DNA of 64,000 nucleotides from Qipengyuania sediminis (GCF_004358425.1 NZ_CP037948.1:1302001-1366000); one strand, 5' to 3'. Counted from the stretch's first letter, positions 48,749-58,059 are shown. Numbers and translations are program-made. Notes: a model not told the origin generated them from the sequence alone.

Positions 48749-49177
48749 TTATCGCAATTCTTGAGCGCGATGTTGGGCGGTTTCAGCTGCTTGGCCTGAC
48801 AGGATGCGTGCCAGCCGCGGCGATGTCTGCGGGCCGAAGCTCTGCCAAAAGACGACCTTGCCCTCCTCCACCCGCGAACACCATAGGGCATCGGCGGTGA
48901 ATTCTGGCCTTGAGGCGAGCGCCTCCCCGCGGATCAGGATCTCGCCGCCATGATCGACCACGCTATCGAGCCGCATCCTGAACCGCGGCTCGATCGCGAA
49001 AAAGCGCTGCGTCGCGGCGATGATCGCGTCGCGCCCTTCGATCCATTCGCCATGGCTGTCGATGAACCGGCAATCCGGATGGAGCAGCGCGGCGACACCG
49101 TTGAGATCGCGCGCGTTGAGGCAGGCAACATAGCGCCGCACGATCCGCTTGCCGCTGCGTCTGCCCAGCCCGAACAT
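48749..49177 (-). CDS. NTF2-like (SnoaL-type) protein, paralogue
   Basis: The 142-residue paralogue has the same parts in order: VRRYVACLNARDLNGVAALL, CRFIDSHGEWIEGRDAII and the VEEGKVVFWQSF end. Both begin with a short Gly/Arg/Lys lead. The ligand pocket side chains differ, so the two may have different partners. A tandem duplication is the simplest origin. Confidence 0.73.
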   Translation of the reverse strand: MFGLGRRSGKRIVRRYVACLNARDLNGVAALLHPDCRFIDSHGEWIEGRDAIIAATQRFFAIEPRFRMRLDSVVDHGGEILIRGEALASRPEFTADALWCSRVEEGKVVFWQSFGPQTSPRLARILSGQAAETAQHRAQELR

Positions 49178-49259
49178 CCTGCCCCCCGGTCATGCGAGAT
49201 CCGCTGGGACGTAACAGGATCGTTACGGCAATTCCAGTTGGCAGCCGACTTCGACCAGC

Positions 49260-49682
49260 TTAGCCGGTGATCTCGTCCTCGGTGAAGAAGAAGCGGATCT
49301 CGGTCGCGGCATTCTCTTCGGAATCCGAGCCATGCACCGAATTGGCCTCGATGCTTTCAGCGAAGGCCTTGCGGATCGTGCCTTCCGCCGCGTCGGCGGG
49401 GTTGGTCGCGCCCATCACGTCCCGGTTGCGCTTCACGGCATCCTCGCCTTCGAGCACCTGCACCACCACCGGGCCGCTGGTCATGAAATCGCACAGTTCG
49501 CCGTAGAACGGGCGTTCCTTGTGGACGGCATAGAAGCCTTCCGCCTGCGCGCGGGTCATGCGGATACGCTTGGAAGCGACGATGCGCAGGCCCGCTTCCT
49601 CCAGCATCTTGGTGACCGCGCCCGTAAGGTTGCGGCGGGTGGCATCGGGCTTGATGATCGAAAAGGTGCGGGTGACCGCCAT
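49260..49682 (-). CDS. ndk: Nucleoside diphosphate kinase
   Basis: A 140-residue enzyme that balances nucleoside triphosphates. The start [15 protein letters not shown] and the active-site NSVHGSDS (phospho-His) are diagnostic. The C-terminal FFTEDEI segment is normal. The ATG at 49682 matches the family; a longer reading from 49784 is not homologous. Confidence 0.96.
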   Translation of the reverse strand: MAVTRTFSIIKPDATRRNLTGAVTKMLEEAGLRIVASKRIRMTRAQAEGFYAVHKERPFYGELCDFMTSGPVVVQVLEGEDAVKRNRDVMGATNPADAAEGTIRKAFAESIEANSVHGSDSEENAATEIRFFFTEDEITG

Positions 49683-49771
49683 GGGAAGCTCCAAAGAACG
49701 AGGAATAGCGATTGCGGAAAAGTCGCGGCCCTTTAGGCTTCGCGCCGGGGGCTGACAAGGAGGGGATCGGC

Positions 49772-49975
49772 GTGGTTTCGGCACGCTGGCGGTCGCGGGT
49801 CAAGCGCCGCAAGATGCGCCGGGACGTGGGTGAGATCGTGCTGGGCGTCCTCATCGCGGCAGGCTTCGGCGCAGTGGCGAGCGAGATGGCTGGACGCTGG
49901 AAGTGCGGCAAGCGAAGCGGGCGCTTTCGCGGGAACTCGGGGAAATCGGGGGCCAGGCGCGCTTGCCGCACCGGA
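49772..49975 (+). pseudogene. Frameshifted remnant of a small membrane-anchored protein
   Basis: A GTG at 49772 has a good ribosome site (AAGGAGG at 49758-49764). It begins [38 protein letters not shown]. At about 49885-49892 the reading shifts, and the natural continuation WTLEVRQAKRALSRELGEIGGQ lies in another frame, after which the sequence is no longer like a protein. Sphingomonads often have single-helix proteins of the form RDxxEIVLGVLIAL then a coiled helix, which this matches. It is probably a broken gene, but a sequencing error at the shift is possible. Confidence 0.5.
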
Positions 49976-49979
49976 ATGG

Positions 49980-50414
49980 TCAGCGCCCTTCGCGCCAGCT
50001 TCCGCCCTCCTGCTGCTTGAAGATGCGCAGGGCGTGTCCCTCCCCCCCGAGGCGGGTCCACAGCGCGCGTGCGGCCTCGGTTTGCTCCGGCGGGAAAAGC
50101 AGGATGACCCGCGCGAAGGTTCCGAATTCCTCGCGCCAGATGCCATCGGCGGCGAGGGCGAGCGCCGCGCCGTTGGCAGCTTCGCACTCCCCCGACAGCA
50201 GCACCGGCTGACGGGGGGCGTGGGCCGCATCAGCCTCGCCATTGGCAAGGAATGCCGCTTCGCGGGCCCACAAGGCTTCGGAAAACACCGCACGAGTATC
50301 TTTATCGCCGTGCACGATAAGCACCCGGCTGCCGCCCTCAATCGCTTTGGCGGCGATTAGGGGCACAACCCGCTCCACCGGATCGCGCGCGAGCTGGTAG
50401 AAGTCGACCTGCAC
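49980..50414 (-). CDS. holC: DNA polymerase III subunit chi
   Basis: A 144-residue HolC protein (GTG start) that bridges the clamp loader and SSB. The MQVDFYQLARDPVE start, with an F-x-Q-L pattern, the VLIVHGDKDT strand and the LWTRLGGEGH loop are typical. A DUF2256 gene starts a few bases upstream on the same strand, and pepA is next, which is a common context for holC. Confidence 0.85.
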   Translation of the reverse strand: MQVDFYQLARDPVERVVPLIAAKAIEGGSRVLIVHGDKDTRAVFSEALWAREAAFLANGEADAAHAPRQPVLLSGECEAANGAALALAADGIWREEFGTFARVILLFPPEQTEAARALWTRLGGEGHALRIFKQQEGGSWREGR

Positions 50415-50418
50415 CGGG

Positions 50419-50553
50419 CTAGGCCTTCGCCCCGCGGCAGCGATCCGAGCAATATCTCACCTGCTCCCAATCGCGCGCCCACTTCTTGCGCCACGCGAAG
50501 GGCAGGCCGCAGGCGGCGCAGATTTTTCCGGGCAGGTCGCCCTTGCGCACCAT
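50419..50553 (-). CDS. DUF2256-family zinc-ribbon-like small protein (44 residues)
   Basis: Below common ORF length cut-offs, so found by reading the strand directly. The 44-residue frame starts at the ATG at 50553 and contains two cysteine pairs, ICAACG and YCSDRC, and the WRKKWARDW core that defines DUF2256. It ends five bases before holC. The function is not known, but the four cysteines suggest metal binding. Confidence 0.8.
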   Translation of the reverse strand: MVRKGDLPGKICAACGLPFAWRKKWARDWEQVRYCSDRCRGAKA

Positions 50554-50577
50554 TTTACCCGTGCCGCCGGGCAATTG

Positions 50578-52032
50578 CTATTTCTCGACCGTATCGCGGA
50601 TAAGCTGGTCCATGAGCCTCACGCCATAGCCCGTCGCGCCCTTGCCCCAGGTCCGCCCCGGCTTCTCCGCCCAGACCATGCCGGCGATGTCGCAATGCGC
50701 CCAGGGCGTCCCGCTCTCGACGAAACGCTGGATGAACTGTGCGGCAGTGATCGAACCCGCGCCCTTCGAACCGATGTTCTTCATATCGGCAATCGGGCTG
50801 TCGATCAGTTTGTCGTAGGCGGGCGAGAGCGGGAAGCGCCATAGCGCGTCCCCCGTGTCCCGGCTCGCAGTCAGTAGCTGATCGGCGAGCGTGTCGTCAT
50901 TCGCGAAAAGGCCACCGTACTCGTGCCCGAGCGCGACGATCATCGCCCCCGTCAGCGTCGCGAAGTCGACGATCCGCGCGGGCTTGTGCTCGCGCTGAAC
51001 CCAGGTGATCGCATCGGCCAGCACCAGCCGCCCTTCCGCATCGGTGTTGAGCACTTCGATGGTCTGGCCCGACATGCTGGTGAGGATATCGCCCGGCCGG
51101 ATCGCCGCGCCGTCGGGCATGTTTTCGACCAGACCCATCACGCCCACGACATTGGCGCGCGCCCTGCGCTTCGCGAGCGCGAGCATCCCGCCGGCAACCG
51201 CGCCCGCGCCGCCCATGTCCCACTTCATGTCCTCCATGCCTGGACCCGGCTTGATGGAGATGCCGCCGGTGTCGAACGTCACGCCCTTGCCGACGAAGGC
51301 CGTCGGCGCTTCCGCCGGCGTGCCGCCGTTCCAGACAAGCGCGAGAAGGTAAGTGTCGCGCGCCGAGCCCTGCCCCACGCCCAGCAGCGCGCCCATGCCG
51401 AGCGCTTCCAGCTCCGCCTCGCCAAGCACAGTTATTTCGACACCCGTCCCCGCAAAGCGTTCGCGCACTCGTGCGACAAAGGTTGCGGGGTAGAGAACAT
51501 TGGGGGGTTCGCTTACCAGCTCGCGGGTTAGCTCGATTCCTTCAGCCAGTGCCTCCACTTCACGCCACGCCGCCTCGGCCCCGTCGGGCGCGCCGTAAAT
51601 CGTCGCGCGGGCAAGATGCACCTTATGCTCGTCCTTCATCGTCGTGCGATGGCTGTCCCAGCGCCAATTGCGAAGGCGCAGGCCCAAGAGCACGCTCGCA
51701 AGCTCTTGCGCCGTGAGGTCGCCAGCATCCAGCGCCAGCACGGTCTCCCCGCCCGTCTGGAACCGCGCCGCCAGCGCGGCGCCCGCACGCTCGAGATTCG
51801 CGGTCCGCCGCTCCGATCCTGGCTCGCCCGCCCCGGCGATGGCGATCCGCGTCACTGTGCCGGCACGCTCGACGAAGCCGTCGAAAATTTGCCCAGCCCG
51901 GCCCTCGAAGCGCGCGGCACCCGCGCCCTCGGCCAGCACCCTCTCGAGCCCCGGCGGCAGCTTGCCCTTGTCCGCGACATGGGCAATGAGCCGCGACCCT
52001 TCGGGACGGCTGCGCGTGAAATCGATCTGCAT
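50578..52032 (-). CDS. pepA: Leucyl aminopeptidase (M17 family)
   Basis: The 484-residue peptidase removes N-terminal amino acids with two metal ions. The M17 signature NTDAEGRL is present near residue 340, together with the metal ligands in VGKGVTFDTGGI and KWDMGGAG. The ATG at 52032 gives the expected length; the long upstream reading is not homologous. It diverges from lptD with 91 bases between starts. Confidence 0.95.
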   Translation of the reverse strand: MQIDFTRSRPEGSRLIAHVADKGKLPPGLERVLAEGAGAARFEGRAGQIFDGFVERAGTVTRIAIAGAGEPGSERRTANLERAGAALAARFQTGGETVLALDAGDLTAQELASVLLGLRLRNWRWDSHRTTMKDEHKVHLARATIYGAPDGAEAAWREVEALAEGIELTRELVSEPPNVLYPATFVARVRERFAGTGVEITVLGEAELEALGMGALLGVGQGSARDTYLLALVWNGGTPAEAPTAFVGKGVTFDTGGISIKPGPGMEDMKWDMGGAGAVAGGMLALAKRRARANVVGVMGLVENMPDGAAIRPGDILTSMSGQTIEVLNTDAEGRLVLADAITWVQREHKPARIVDFATLTGAMIVALGHEYGGLFANDDTLADQLLTASRDTGDALWRFPLSPAYDKLIDSPIADMKNIGSKGAGSITAAQFIQRFVESGTPWAHCDIAGMVWAEKPGRTWGKGATGYGVRLMDQLIRDTVEK

Positions 52033-52123
52033 CAAAGCTCCTGGTATCCTTGCAGCCGCGGCCCTGGGGGGCGGCGTGCGCCTCGCGATTGCGAATAGGT
52101 TCGGGGGGTGCGATAGGCAAGCG

Positions 52124-54379
52124 ATGCCCGGGCCCCGCGATGCCGCGCCATTCCGCTTGCCCCGCGCCGCCTTTGCCGCCTTTGCCGCCTCGGCCGCGCT
52201 GCTCGCGGTGATCGCACCCGCGCCGCTCGCAGCCCAGGAAGCGCCGGCGCCTCCCCCCGAGTTCGATGCCGATGGCAACCGTCAGGTCGCGTTCGAGGCC
52301 GATCAGCTCCGTTACACCGAGAACGGGGAGACGCTCACCGCGCTTGGCAATGTCCTGCTCGCAAGCGGCGAACGTTCGGTCCGGGCCGATCAGATCGTCT
52401 ATACCCGGGGCGATGGGCGAATCATCGCGACCGGCCGGGTCCGCTTCGTGGACGAGAACGGCAACCAGCTGTTCACCGAACGAGTGGAGCTGACCGACAA
52501 ATTCGAAGCGGGCACGATGGACGATCTCCTGATCGCGCTCCGCCAAGGCGGGCGGCTGGCGGCGCGGACGGGGCGGCGAGGGGCCGATGGCGCAATTGCT
52601 CTCACCGATGCCGCCTATTCCGCCTGCCCGGTCGAGACCGCGCAAGGCTGCGCGAAGGATCCCACCTGGCGCATCACCGCGGATGAGGTCGTGTATAACC
52701 CGGCGACGGACCGGGTGCGCTTCTCGGGGGCCTTTCTCGAAATCTTTGGCCTGCGGCTTCTGCCGCTTCCGCGCCTCGCGATCAGCACCAGCGGCGGCGC
52801 GCAGAGCGGCTTCCTTATTCCCGGCCTCGAAGTGACGCGCAACAACGGGGTCGAGGTCAGCCAGGGCTATTACTGGCGGCTCGCGCCCAATCGCGATCTA
52901 TCGGCGACCGCGACCGTCTTCAGCGAAGCACCCCCGATGGTGAATGGGCAATATCGCGAACTGACCGATCTCGGCGCCTATCAGGTAACGGGCTACCTCA
53001 CCGCCAGCCGGCGCGTCCCCGACCCCGCCGACCCGGCACGTACCCAGCGCGATCCGCGCGGCTATCTCTTCGCCAACGGCACTTTTCAGTTCGACCCCTC
53101 TTGGCGCGCGACCAGTTCCATCCGCCTCGCCAGCGACCGTACGTTCCTGCGCCGCTACGATATCAGCTACGACGACCGGCTGCGCTCCATGCTGGAGGCG
53201 GAGCGGATCGATGATCGCTCCTACCTCTCGGTGGCCGGCTGGTACACGCAGACGCTGCGGCCCTTCGCCGACCAGGGGCAGCAACCGCTTGCACTGCCAG
53301 CGATCGACTACCGCCGCCGCTTCGAGGCGCCGATCGTGGGGGGCACGTTGCAGCTCCAGGGCAATACGCTGGCGCTGTGGCGGCCTTCGGGGCAGGACAC
53401 ACGGCGGGCTTTCGCCGCCGCGCAATGGGATTTGCGCCGCATTACGCCGCTGGGCCAGGTGGTGCAGCTGACCGCACTTGCACGCGGCGATCTCTACCAT
53501 TCGGACGGCAATGCGCTGACGATCACGCCATCCTATCGCGGTGAAGAGGGGTGGCAGACGCGCGCCGTGGCGCTCAGCGCTGTCGACGTTTCCTGGCCAC
53601 TGGTTGGCGAGCTGTTCGGCGGTACGCAGGTGCTCACCCCGCGCGTGCAGGTGGTCGCCGCCCCGCCGATCCGCAACCTCGCGGTTCCCAACGAAGATAG
53701 CCGTGCGATTGATCTGGAGGATACGAACCTCTTCGAATTGAACCGCTTCCCCGGCTACGACCGCGTCGAGGATGGGGTGCGCGTCACCTACGGCATCGAC
53801 TGGCAATTGCTGCGACCGGGATGGGAGGTGCGCTCGACCATCGGCCAGTCCTATCGGTTCAGCGGCAATCGCGATTTCCTGGTCGACGGCACGGGCATCT
53901 ACAACAATGTTTCCGACATCGTCGGCCGCACGCAAGTCAAGTTCCGCGATTTCGTGCGGCTGACGCACCGCTTCCGCCTCGACAAGGATAGCCTCGGCAT
54001 CCGCCGCAATGAGATCGACGCAATCATCGGCTCCGCGCGCACCTATCTCGAACTCGGATATCTGCGCCTGAACCGCGACATCACCGAGGTAGAGGATTTG
54101 CCTGACCGTGAAGAGGCGCGAGTGGCAGCCCGCATCGCTTTTGCACGCTATTGGTCGGTGTTCGGCTCGGGCGTGTTCAATCTGACCGATGCGGAAGAGG
54201 ATTTCTCGCTGACGAGCGACGGTTTCGACCCCATCCGCACCCGATTGGGCATCGCCTATGCCGACGAGTGCCTGGAAATGGGGCTGACCTGGCGCCGTGA
54301 CTACATCACCACCGGCGATTCCCGGCGCGGCAACAGCTTCCAGGTCTATTTCGCGCTCAAGAACTTCGGCCTGCAATAG
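52124..54379 (+). CDS. lptD: LptD, LPS-assembly outer membrane protein
   Basis: The 751-residue protein starts with a signal peptide (LPRAAFAAFAASAALLAVIAPAPLAAQ). A periplasmic LptA-like domain (about residues 45-180, with QVAFEADQLRYTENGETLTALGNV) is followed by the LptD beta-barrel, ending in Phe-Gly-Leu-Gln near the outer-membrane terminus. It inserts lipopolysaccharide into the outer leaflet with LptE. surA follows on the same strand. Confidence 0.92.
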   Translation: MPGPRDAAPFRLPRAAFAAFAASAALLAVIAPAPLAAQEAPAPPPEFDADGNRQVAFEADQLRYTENGETLTALGNVLLASGERSVRADQIVYTRGDGRIIATGRVRFVDENGNQLFTERVELTDKFEAGTMDDLLIALRQGGRLAARTGRRGADGAIALTDAAYSACPVETAQGCAKDPTWRITADEVVYNPATDRVRFSGAFLEIFGLRLLPLPRLAISTSGGAQSGFLIPGLEVTRNNGVEVSQGYYWRLAPNRDLSATATVFSEAPPMVNGQYRELTDLGAYQVTGYLTASRRVPDPADPARTQRDPRGYLFANGTFQFDPSWRATSSIRLASDRTFLRRYDISYDDRLRSMLEAERIDDRSYLSVAGWYTQTLRPFADQGQQPLALPAIDYRRRFEAPIVGGTLQLQGNTLALWRPSGQDTRRAFAAAQWDLRRITPLGQVVQLTALARGDLYHSDGNALTITPSYRGEEGWQTRAVALSAVDVSWPLVGELFGGTQVLTPRVQVVAAPPIRNLAVPNEDSRAIDLEDTNLFELNRFPGYDRVEDGVRVTYGIDWQLLRPGWEVRSTIGQSYRFSGNRDFLVDGTGIYNNVSDIVGRTQVKFRDFVRLTHRFRLDKDSLGIRRNEIDAIIGSARTYLELGYLRLNRDITEVEDLPDREEARVAARIAFARYWSVFGSGVFNLTDAEEDFSLTSDGFDPIRTRLGIAYADECLEMGLTWRRDYITTGDSRRGNSFQVYFALKNFGLQ

Positions 54380-54436
54380 GGGCGCGATTGGCAGGGTAAG
54401 GGAAAGCGGCTATCCCCGGGCTGCAGGCTCCAATCA

Positions 54437-54455
54437 GCTTCGGTTCAGCCGAAGC
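54437..54455. repeat. Stem-loop between lptD and surA
   Basis: GCTTCGG and CCGAAGC form a seven-base perfect stem around TTCAG, 57 bases past the lptD stop and 49 bases before surA. It may attenuate read-through or stabilise the transcript; no T tract follows. Confidence 0.4.
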
Positions 54456-54503
54456 CCGCCATTTGCGGCCCGGCTTCGACACAGTCCAAACGGAAAGATC
54501 AAC

Positions 54504-55874
54504 GTGACCTTCAAGACGCTTTCATCGCTGCTGGCCATCGGTGCCGCCACCGCGCTGGCGGCCGCGCCGGTCGCGGCGGCGGCGCAGCAGGCCCAGCCGG
54601 ACCAGGCCGAGACCGATGCCACCGGCGCGAGCGCGCTGGGCTTGCCCGCGACCATCTCGCTGCTCGGCAAGAACGATCCCAACAAGCGCAGCGCCACCGC
54701 GGTCGTCAACGGCCAGGTGCTGACCGGCACCGATATCGATCAGCGGCTGGCCTTGCTTATTGCTGCCAACAAGGGCGTCCAGCCCACGCCCGAAGAGTTG
54801 ACCCGGCTGCGCGCGCAGGTGCTCCGCAATCTCATCGACGAGGCGCTGCAAATCCAGGAAGCGCGCAATCAGAAGATCGAGGTTACCCCGGCCGAGGTCG
54901 ATGCCGGCTACGCCCGGGTGGCGGCGCAGAACTTCGGGCAGGAGCCGGCGCGGATGGACGCCTACCTCCGCTCGATCGGCTCCTCCCCCGCTTCGCTCAA
55001 GCGGCAGATCGAAGGCGAGCTTGCGTGGCAGCGGCTGCTGCGCCGCAATGTCGCGCCCTTCGTCAACGTCTCCAACGACGAGGTGAACGACCTGCTCCAG
55101 CGGCTCGAGGCCTCGCGCGGGAGCGAGGAATATCGGGTCGGCGAAATCTATCTTGCCGCGACGCCCGACAACCGCACCCAGGTCGAGGCGAACGCGCGGC
55201 GGATCGTCGAGCAGCTCAAGAAGGGCGGCAGCTTCGTTGCCTATGCGCGCCAGTTCTCCGAAGCCTCCACCGCAGCCGTCGGCGGCGATCTCGGCTGGGT
55301 CCGCCTCGAAACGCTGCCCGCCGAAATGGCTGACGTGGCGCGCCAGATGCAGGTCGGTCAGCTCGTCGGACCCTTTGCGATCCCGGGCGGCTTCAGCATC
55401 CTTTACCTTATCGACAAGCGTCAGGTGCTGGCTGCCGATCCGCGGGCTGCGACCCTGTCGCTGAAGCAGATCTCGATCAGCTTCCCGGCCGGCACGACCG
55501 AGGCTTCCGCCAGCGCGCGGGTCAAGGCGTTTGCGGAAGGGGTGCGCACGCTGAAGGGTTGCGGCGATGCGGAGGCGGGGGCGGCGCGGCTCGGCGCGCA
55601 GGTGGTCGAAAACGACCAGATCAAACTGGGCGCGCTGCCCGAACAGCTGCAGCAGATGATGGCCAACCTGCAGATCGGCCAGACCACGGTGCCCTTCGGT
55701 TCGGTCGAGGACGGGGTTCGCGTGCTGATGCTGTGCGGCCGCGACGACCCGCAGGGCGACACCAAGCCCAGCTTCGAACAGGTCATGGCACAAATCGAGG
55801 ACGAGCGTGTTGGCAAGCGCGCCCAGCGCTATCTGCGCGACCTGCGCAACGACGCCTACATCGAATACAATTGA
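54504..55874 (+). CDS. surA: SurA-type periplasmic chaperone with parvulin domains
   Basis: A GTG start with GGAAAGATC just upstream gives 456 residues with a signal peptide (SSLLAIGAATALAAAPVAAA). The SurA N-terminal helical domain runs about 80-190, followed by a parvulin domain (EYRVGEIYLAATPD to about residue 320) and a second, less conserved one. It helps outer-membrane proteins, among them LptD, fold. The stop overlaps the pdxA start (TTGA). Confidence 0.9.
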   Translation: MTFKTLSSLLAIGAATALAAAPVAAAAQQAQPDQAETDATGASALGLPATISLLGKNDPNKRSATAVVNGQVLTGTDIDQRLALLIAANKGVQPTPEELTRLRAQVLRNLIDEALQIQEARNQKIEVTPAEVDAGYARVAAQNFGQEPARMDAYLRSIGSSPASLKRQIEGELAWQRLLRRNVAPFVNVSNDEVNDLLQRLEASRGSEEYRVGEIYLAATPDNRTQVEANARRIVEQLKKGGSFVAYARQFSEASTAAVGGDLGWVRLETLPAEMADVARQMQVGQLVGPFAIPGGFSILYLIDKRQVLAADPRAATLSLKQISISFPAGTTEASASARVKAFAEGVRTLKGCGDAEAGAARLGAQVVENDQIKLGALPEQLQQMMANLQIGQTTVPFGSVEDGVRVLMLCGRDDPQGDTKPSFEQVMAQIEDERVGKRAQRYLRDLRNDAYIEYN

Positions 55875-56887
55875 CCCGGGTTCTCCCTCCCCTCGCCGTA
55901 TCGCTGGGCGATCCGGCGGGGGTGGGGCCAGAGTTGATCGCCGCTGCCTGGGCACGGCGGCGCGAGCTTGCATTGCCGCCATTCGCGGTGGTTGGCGGGG
56001 CGGAGGTCCTTGCCGCCGCTGCCGAGCGGCGCGGCATCGTTCTGCCCGTGGCGCGCATCGCCGGCCTCGCCGAGGCGGACGCGGCTTTCGATCGTTCCCT
56101 GCCGGTGCTGGGTCGTGCGGACGCGGCCTACACACCCGGCCTTCCCCACCCGGAGGGCGCGCGCCTGGCGCTGGCGTCGCTTCAACAAGGTGCCGCCCTT
56201 GCGCTGGCCGGTGAGGCGGCGGGGCTGGTGACCATGCCGGTTGCAAAGGCCGGGCTGGCCGAAATCGGCTTCGCTCATCCCGGGCAGACCGAATTCCTCG
56301 CCCAAGCCTGCGGCGTGGACGATGAGGACGCGGTGATGATGCTTGCGGGGCCGAGCCTGCGCGCCGTGCCGGTCACCATCCATTGCCCGCTTGCCGAGGT
56401 GCCGGGCCGGCTTTCCAGCGCCCTGATCGCAGCGAAGGGCCGCATCGTTATCGAAGCACTGCGCCGCGACTTCGGCATTGCGAACCCGCGCGTGGCGGTC
56501 TGCGGCCTAAATCCCCATGCGGGCGAGCACGGCCGGATCGGGCATGAGGACGCAGAGATCATCGCACCTGCCGTCGCCGCACTGATCGCGGAGGGCGTGG
56601 ACGCAACGGGCCCGCATCCCGCCGACGCGCTGTTTTCGCCGCGCGCCCGTGCTGGTTACGACGCCGCGCTCGCCATGTATCACGATCAGGCCCTGATCCC
56701 GGTGAAAGCGCTCGACTTCGACCAGGGTGTCAATGTCACGCTCGGCCTGCCGATCGTGCGGACGAGTCCTGATCACGGCACCGCCTTCGACATTGCCGGC
56801 GAGGGCGTGGCGGATGAAAGCGCCACCATCGCGGCGATCCGAATGGCGGCAGCGATTGCGGCGCTGCGCGCCATTACAAGCCCCTGA
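55871..56887 (+). CDS. pdxA: 4-hydroxythreonine-4-phosphate dehydrogenase
   Basis: The 338-residue enzyme makes the vitamin B6 precursor. It has SLGDPAGVGPELI at the start, the metal-binding His in AGLAEIGFAHPGQTEFLA and the GLNPHAGEHGRIGHED and MYHDQALIPVKALDF motifs. A TTG at 55871, inside the surA stop, is the likely start; surA-pdxA-rsmA is a known order. Confidence 0.94.
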   Translation: MTRVLPPLAVSLGDPAGVGPELIAAAWARRRELALPPFAVVGGAEVLAAAAERRGIVLPVARIAGLAEADAAFDRSLPVLGRADAAYTPGLPHPEGARLALASLQQGAALALAGEAAGLVTMPVAKAGLAEIGFAHPGQTEFLAQACGVDDEDAVMMLAGPSLRAVPVTIHCPLAEVPGRLSSALIAAKGRIVIEALRRDFGIANPRVAVCGLNPHAGEHGRIGHEDAEIIAPAVAALIAEGVDATGPHPADALFSPRARAGYDAALAMYHDQALIPVKALDFDQGVNVTLGLPIVRTSPDHGTAFDIAGEGVADESATIAAIRMAAAIAALRAITSP

Positions 56888-56907
56888 AGGCCAAATCCGC
56901 TCGTGCT

Positions 56908-56977
56908 GAGCTTGTCGAAGCACCGCTTTTGAGCCTAGCGCCGCGTTTACGGAAAAGCACGGCCCTTCGACAAGCTC
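56908..56977. repeat. REP-like inverted repeat upstream of rsmA
   Basis: GAGCTTGTCGAAG (56908-56920) and CTTCGACAAGCTC (56965-56977) are perfect 13-base inverted repeats separated by 44 bases. The CTTCGACAAGCTC sequence is widespread as a repeated element in sphingomonads. The copy fills nearly all of the 109-base pdxA-rsmA gap. Confidence 0.6.
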
Positions 56978-56996
56978 GGGGCGAAGGGAGTTTGGG

Positions 56997-57833
56997 GTGG
57001 CCGTTTCTTCGCCGTTATTGCCCCCCCTTCGCGAGGTAATTGCTCGCCATGGCCTCGCCGCCTCCAAGGCGTTGGGCCAGAACTTCCTGCTCGACGAACA
57101 ACTCCTTGCCCGGATCGCCGCCATACCCGGCGATCTTGAAGACTCCGCGGTGCTGGAGATCGGGCCCGGTCCTGGCGGGCTTACCCGCGCCCTGCTGAGG
57201 AAGGGAGCACGGGTGACGGCGATTGAGATGGACCGGCGCTGCCTTCCGGCGCTCGCCGAACTCGGAGGCGCCTTTCCCGGTCGCCTGCGCGTGATCCAAG
57301 GCGATGCGCTGAAACAGGATCACGACGCGCTGATGGGCGAACCCTATGCGGTCCTTTCCAACCTGCCCTACAATGTCGGCACTGCGCTTCTCGTGCGCTG
57401 GCTTGGCGGACAGGAGTGGCCGCCGGCGTGGAGCAGCCTGACGCTGATGTTCCAGCAGGAGGTGGCGCAGCGGATCGTCGCCGCGCCCGATACTCCAGCC
57501 TACGGGCGGCTTGCCGTGCTCGCGCAGTGGCGGGCACATGCCCAGCTGGCGATGAAAGTGCATAGGAGCGCCTTCACACCGCCGCCCAAGGTGATGAGTG
57601 CGGTAGTGCAGGTGACCCCCACCGCCATGCCAGAAGGAATCGACGCGCGTCAGCTCGAGCGCGTGACCGAAGCCGCCTTCGGGCAGCGCCGCAAGATGCT
57701 GCGCCAGAGCCTCAAAGCGGTGCCGGGCGCGCTCAGGGCGCTCGACCGGCTCGGTATCGATCCACAGCGCCGGGCCGAAACGCTCGCGATCGCGGAATTC
57801 GTTGCGATCGCACGCCTTCTGACGCCTGGCTGA
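56997..57833 (+). CDS. rsmA: RsmA/KsgA, 16S rRNA adenine dimethyltransferase
   Basis: A GTG-started 278-residue enzyme that dimethylates A1518 and A1519 of 16S r[14 protein letters not shown], the SAM motif [14 protein letters not shown] and the catalytic NLPYNVG are diagnostic. It ends two bases from the stop of the small convergent gene at 57836. Confidence 0.95.
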   Translation: MAVSSPLLPPLREVIARHGLAASKALGQNFLLDEQLLARIAAIPGDLEDSAVLEIGPGPGGLTRALLRKGARVTAIEMDRRCLPALAELGGAFPGRLRVIQGDALKQDHDALMGEPYAVLSNLPYNVGTALLVRWLGGQEWPPAWSSLTLMFQQEVAQRIVAAPDTPAYGRLAVLAQWRAHAQLAMKVHRSAFTPPPKVMSAVVQVTPTAMPEGIDARQLERVTEAAFGQRRKMLRQSLKAVPGALRALDRLGIDPQRRAETLAIAEFVAIARLLTPG

Positions 57834-57835
57834 GC

Positions 57836-58003
57836 TCAGCCGTCCTTCTTGCCTTGCTTGTCGGGTGACTTGCCTTTGCTGGCGGATTTGGTCCCGCGCG
57901 CATTATTGCCGCCGCCGCGCCCGGTCCCGGTACTTCCGCCCGCGCCATCGCCGCCCTTCTTGGTTACCGCGCCCGCGTTACCGCCCGCACCCTTGACTGC
58001 CAT
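57836..58003 (-). CDS. Small Gly/Lys-rich basic protein (55 residues), unknown
   Basis: The 55-residue frame was found by reading the strand directly. It starts at an ATG at 58003 behind GGAGG with six bases spacing, so translation is likely. It is made of Gly, Lys, Ala, Ser, Asn and Asp (for example KGAGGNAGAV and the end KSPDKQGKKDG), without hydrophobic segments, so it should be disordered and basic. I do not know a family. It is convergent with rsmA and 56 bases ahead of the glcB stop on the same strand. Confidence 0.55.
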   Translation of the reverse strand: MAVKGAGGNAGAVTKKGGDGAGGSTGTGRGGGNNARGTKSASKGKSPDKQGKKDG

Positions 58004-58059
58004 CGCAACCTCCATCGTGATACGCTATCGAGCCAGTGCGCTTGCGAGACCCGCCAAAG

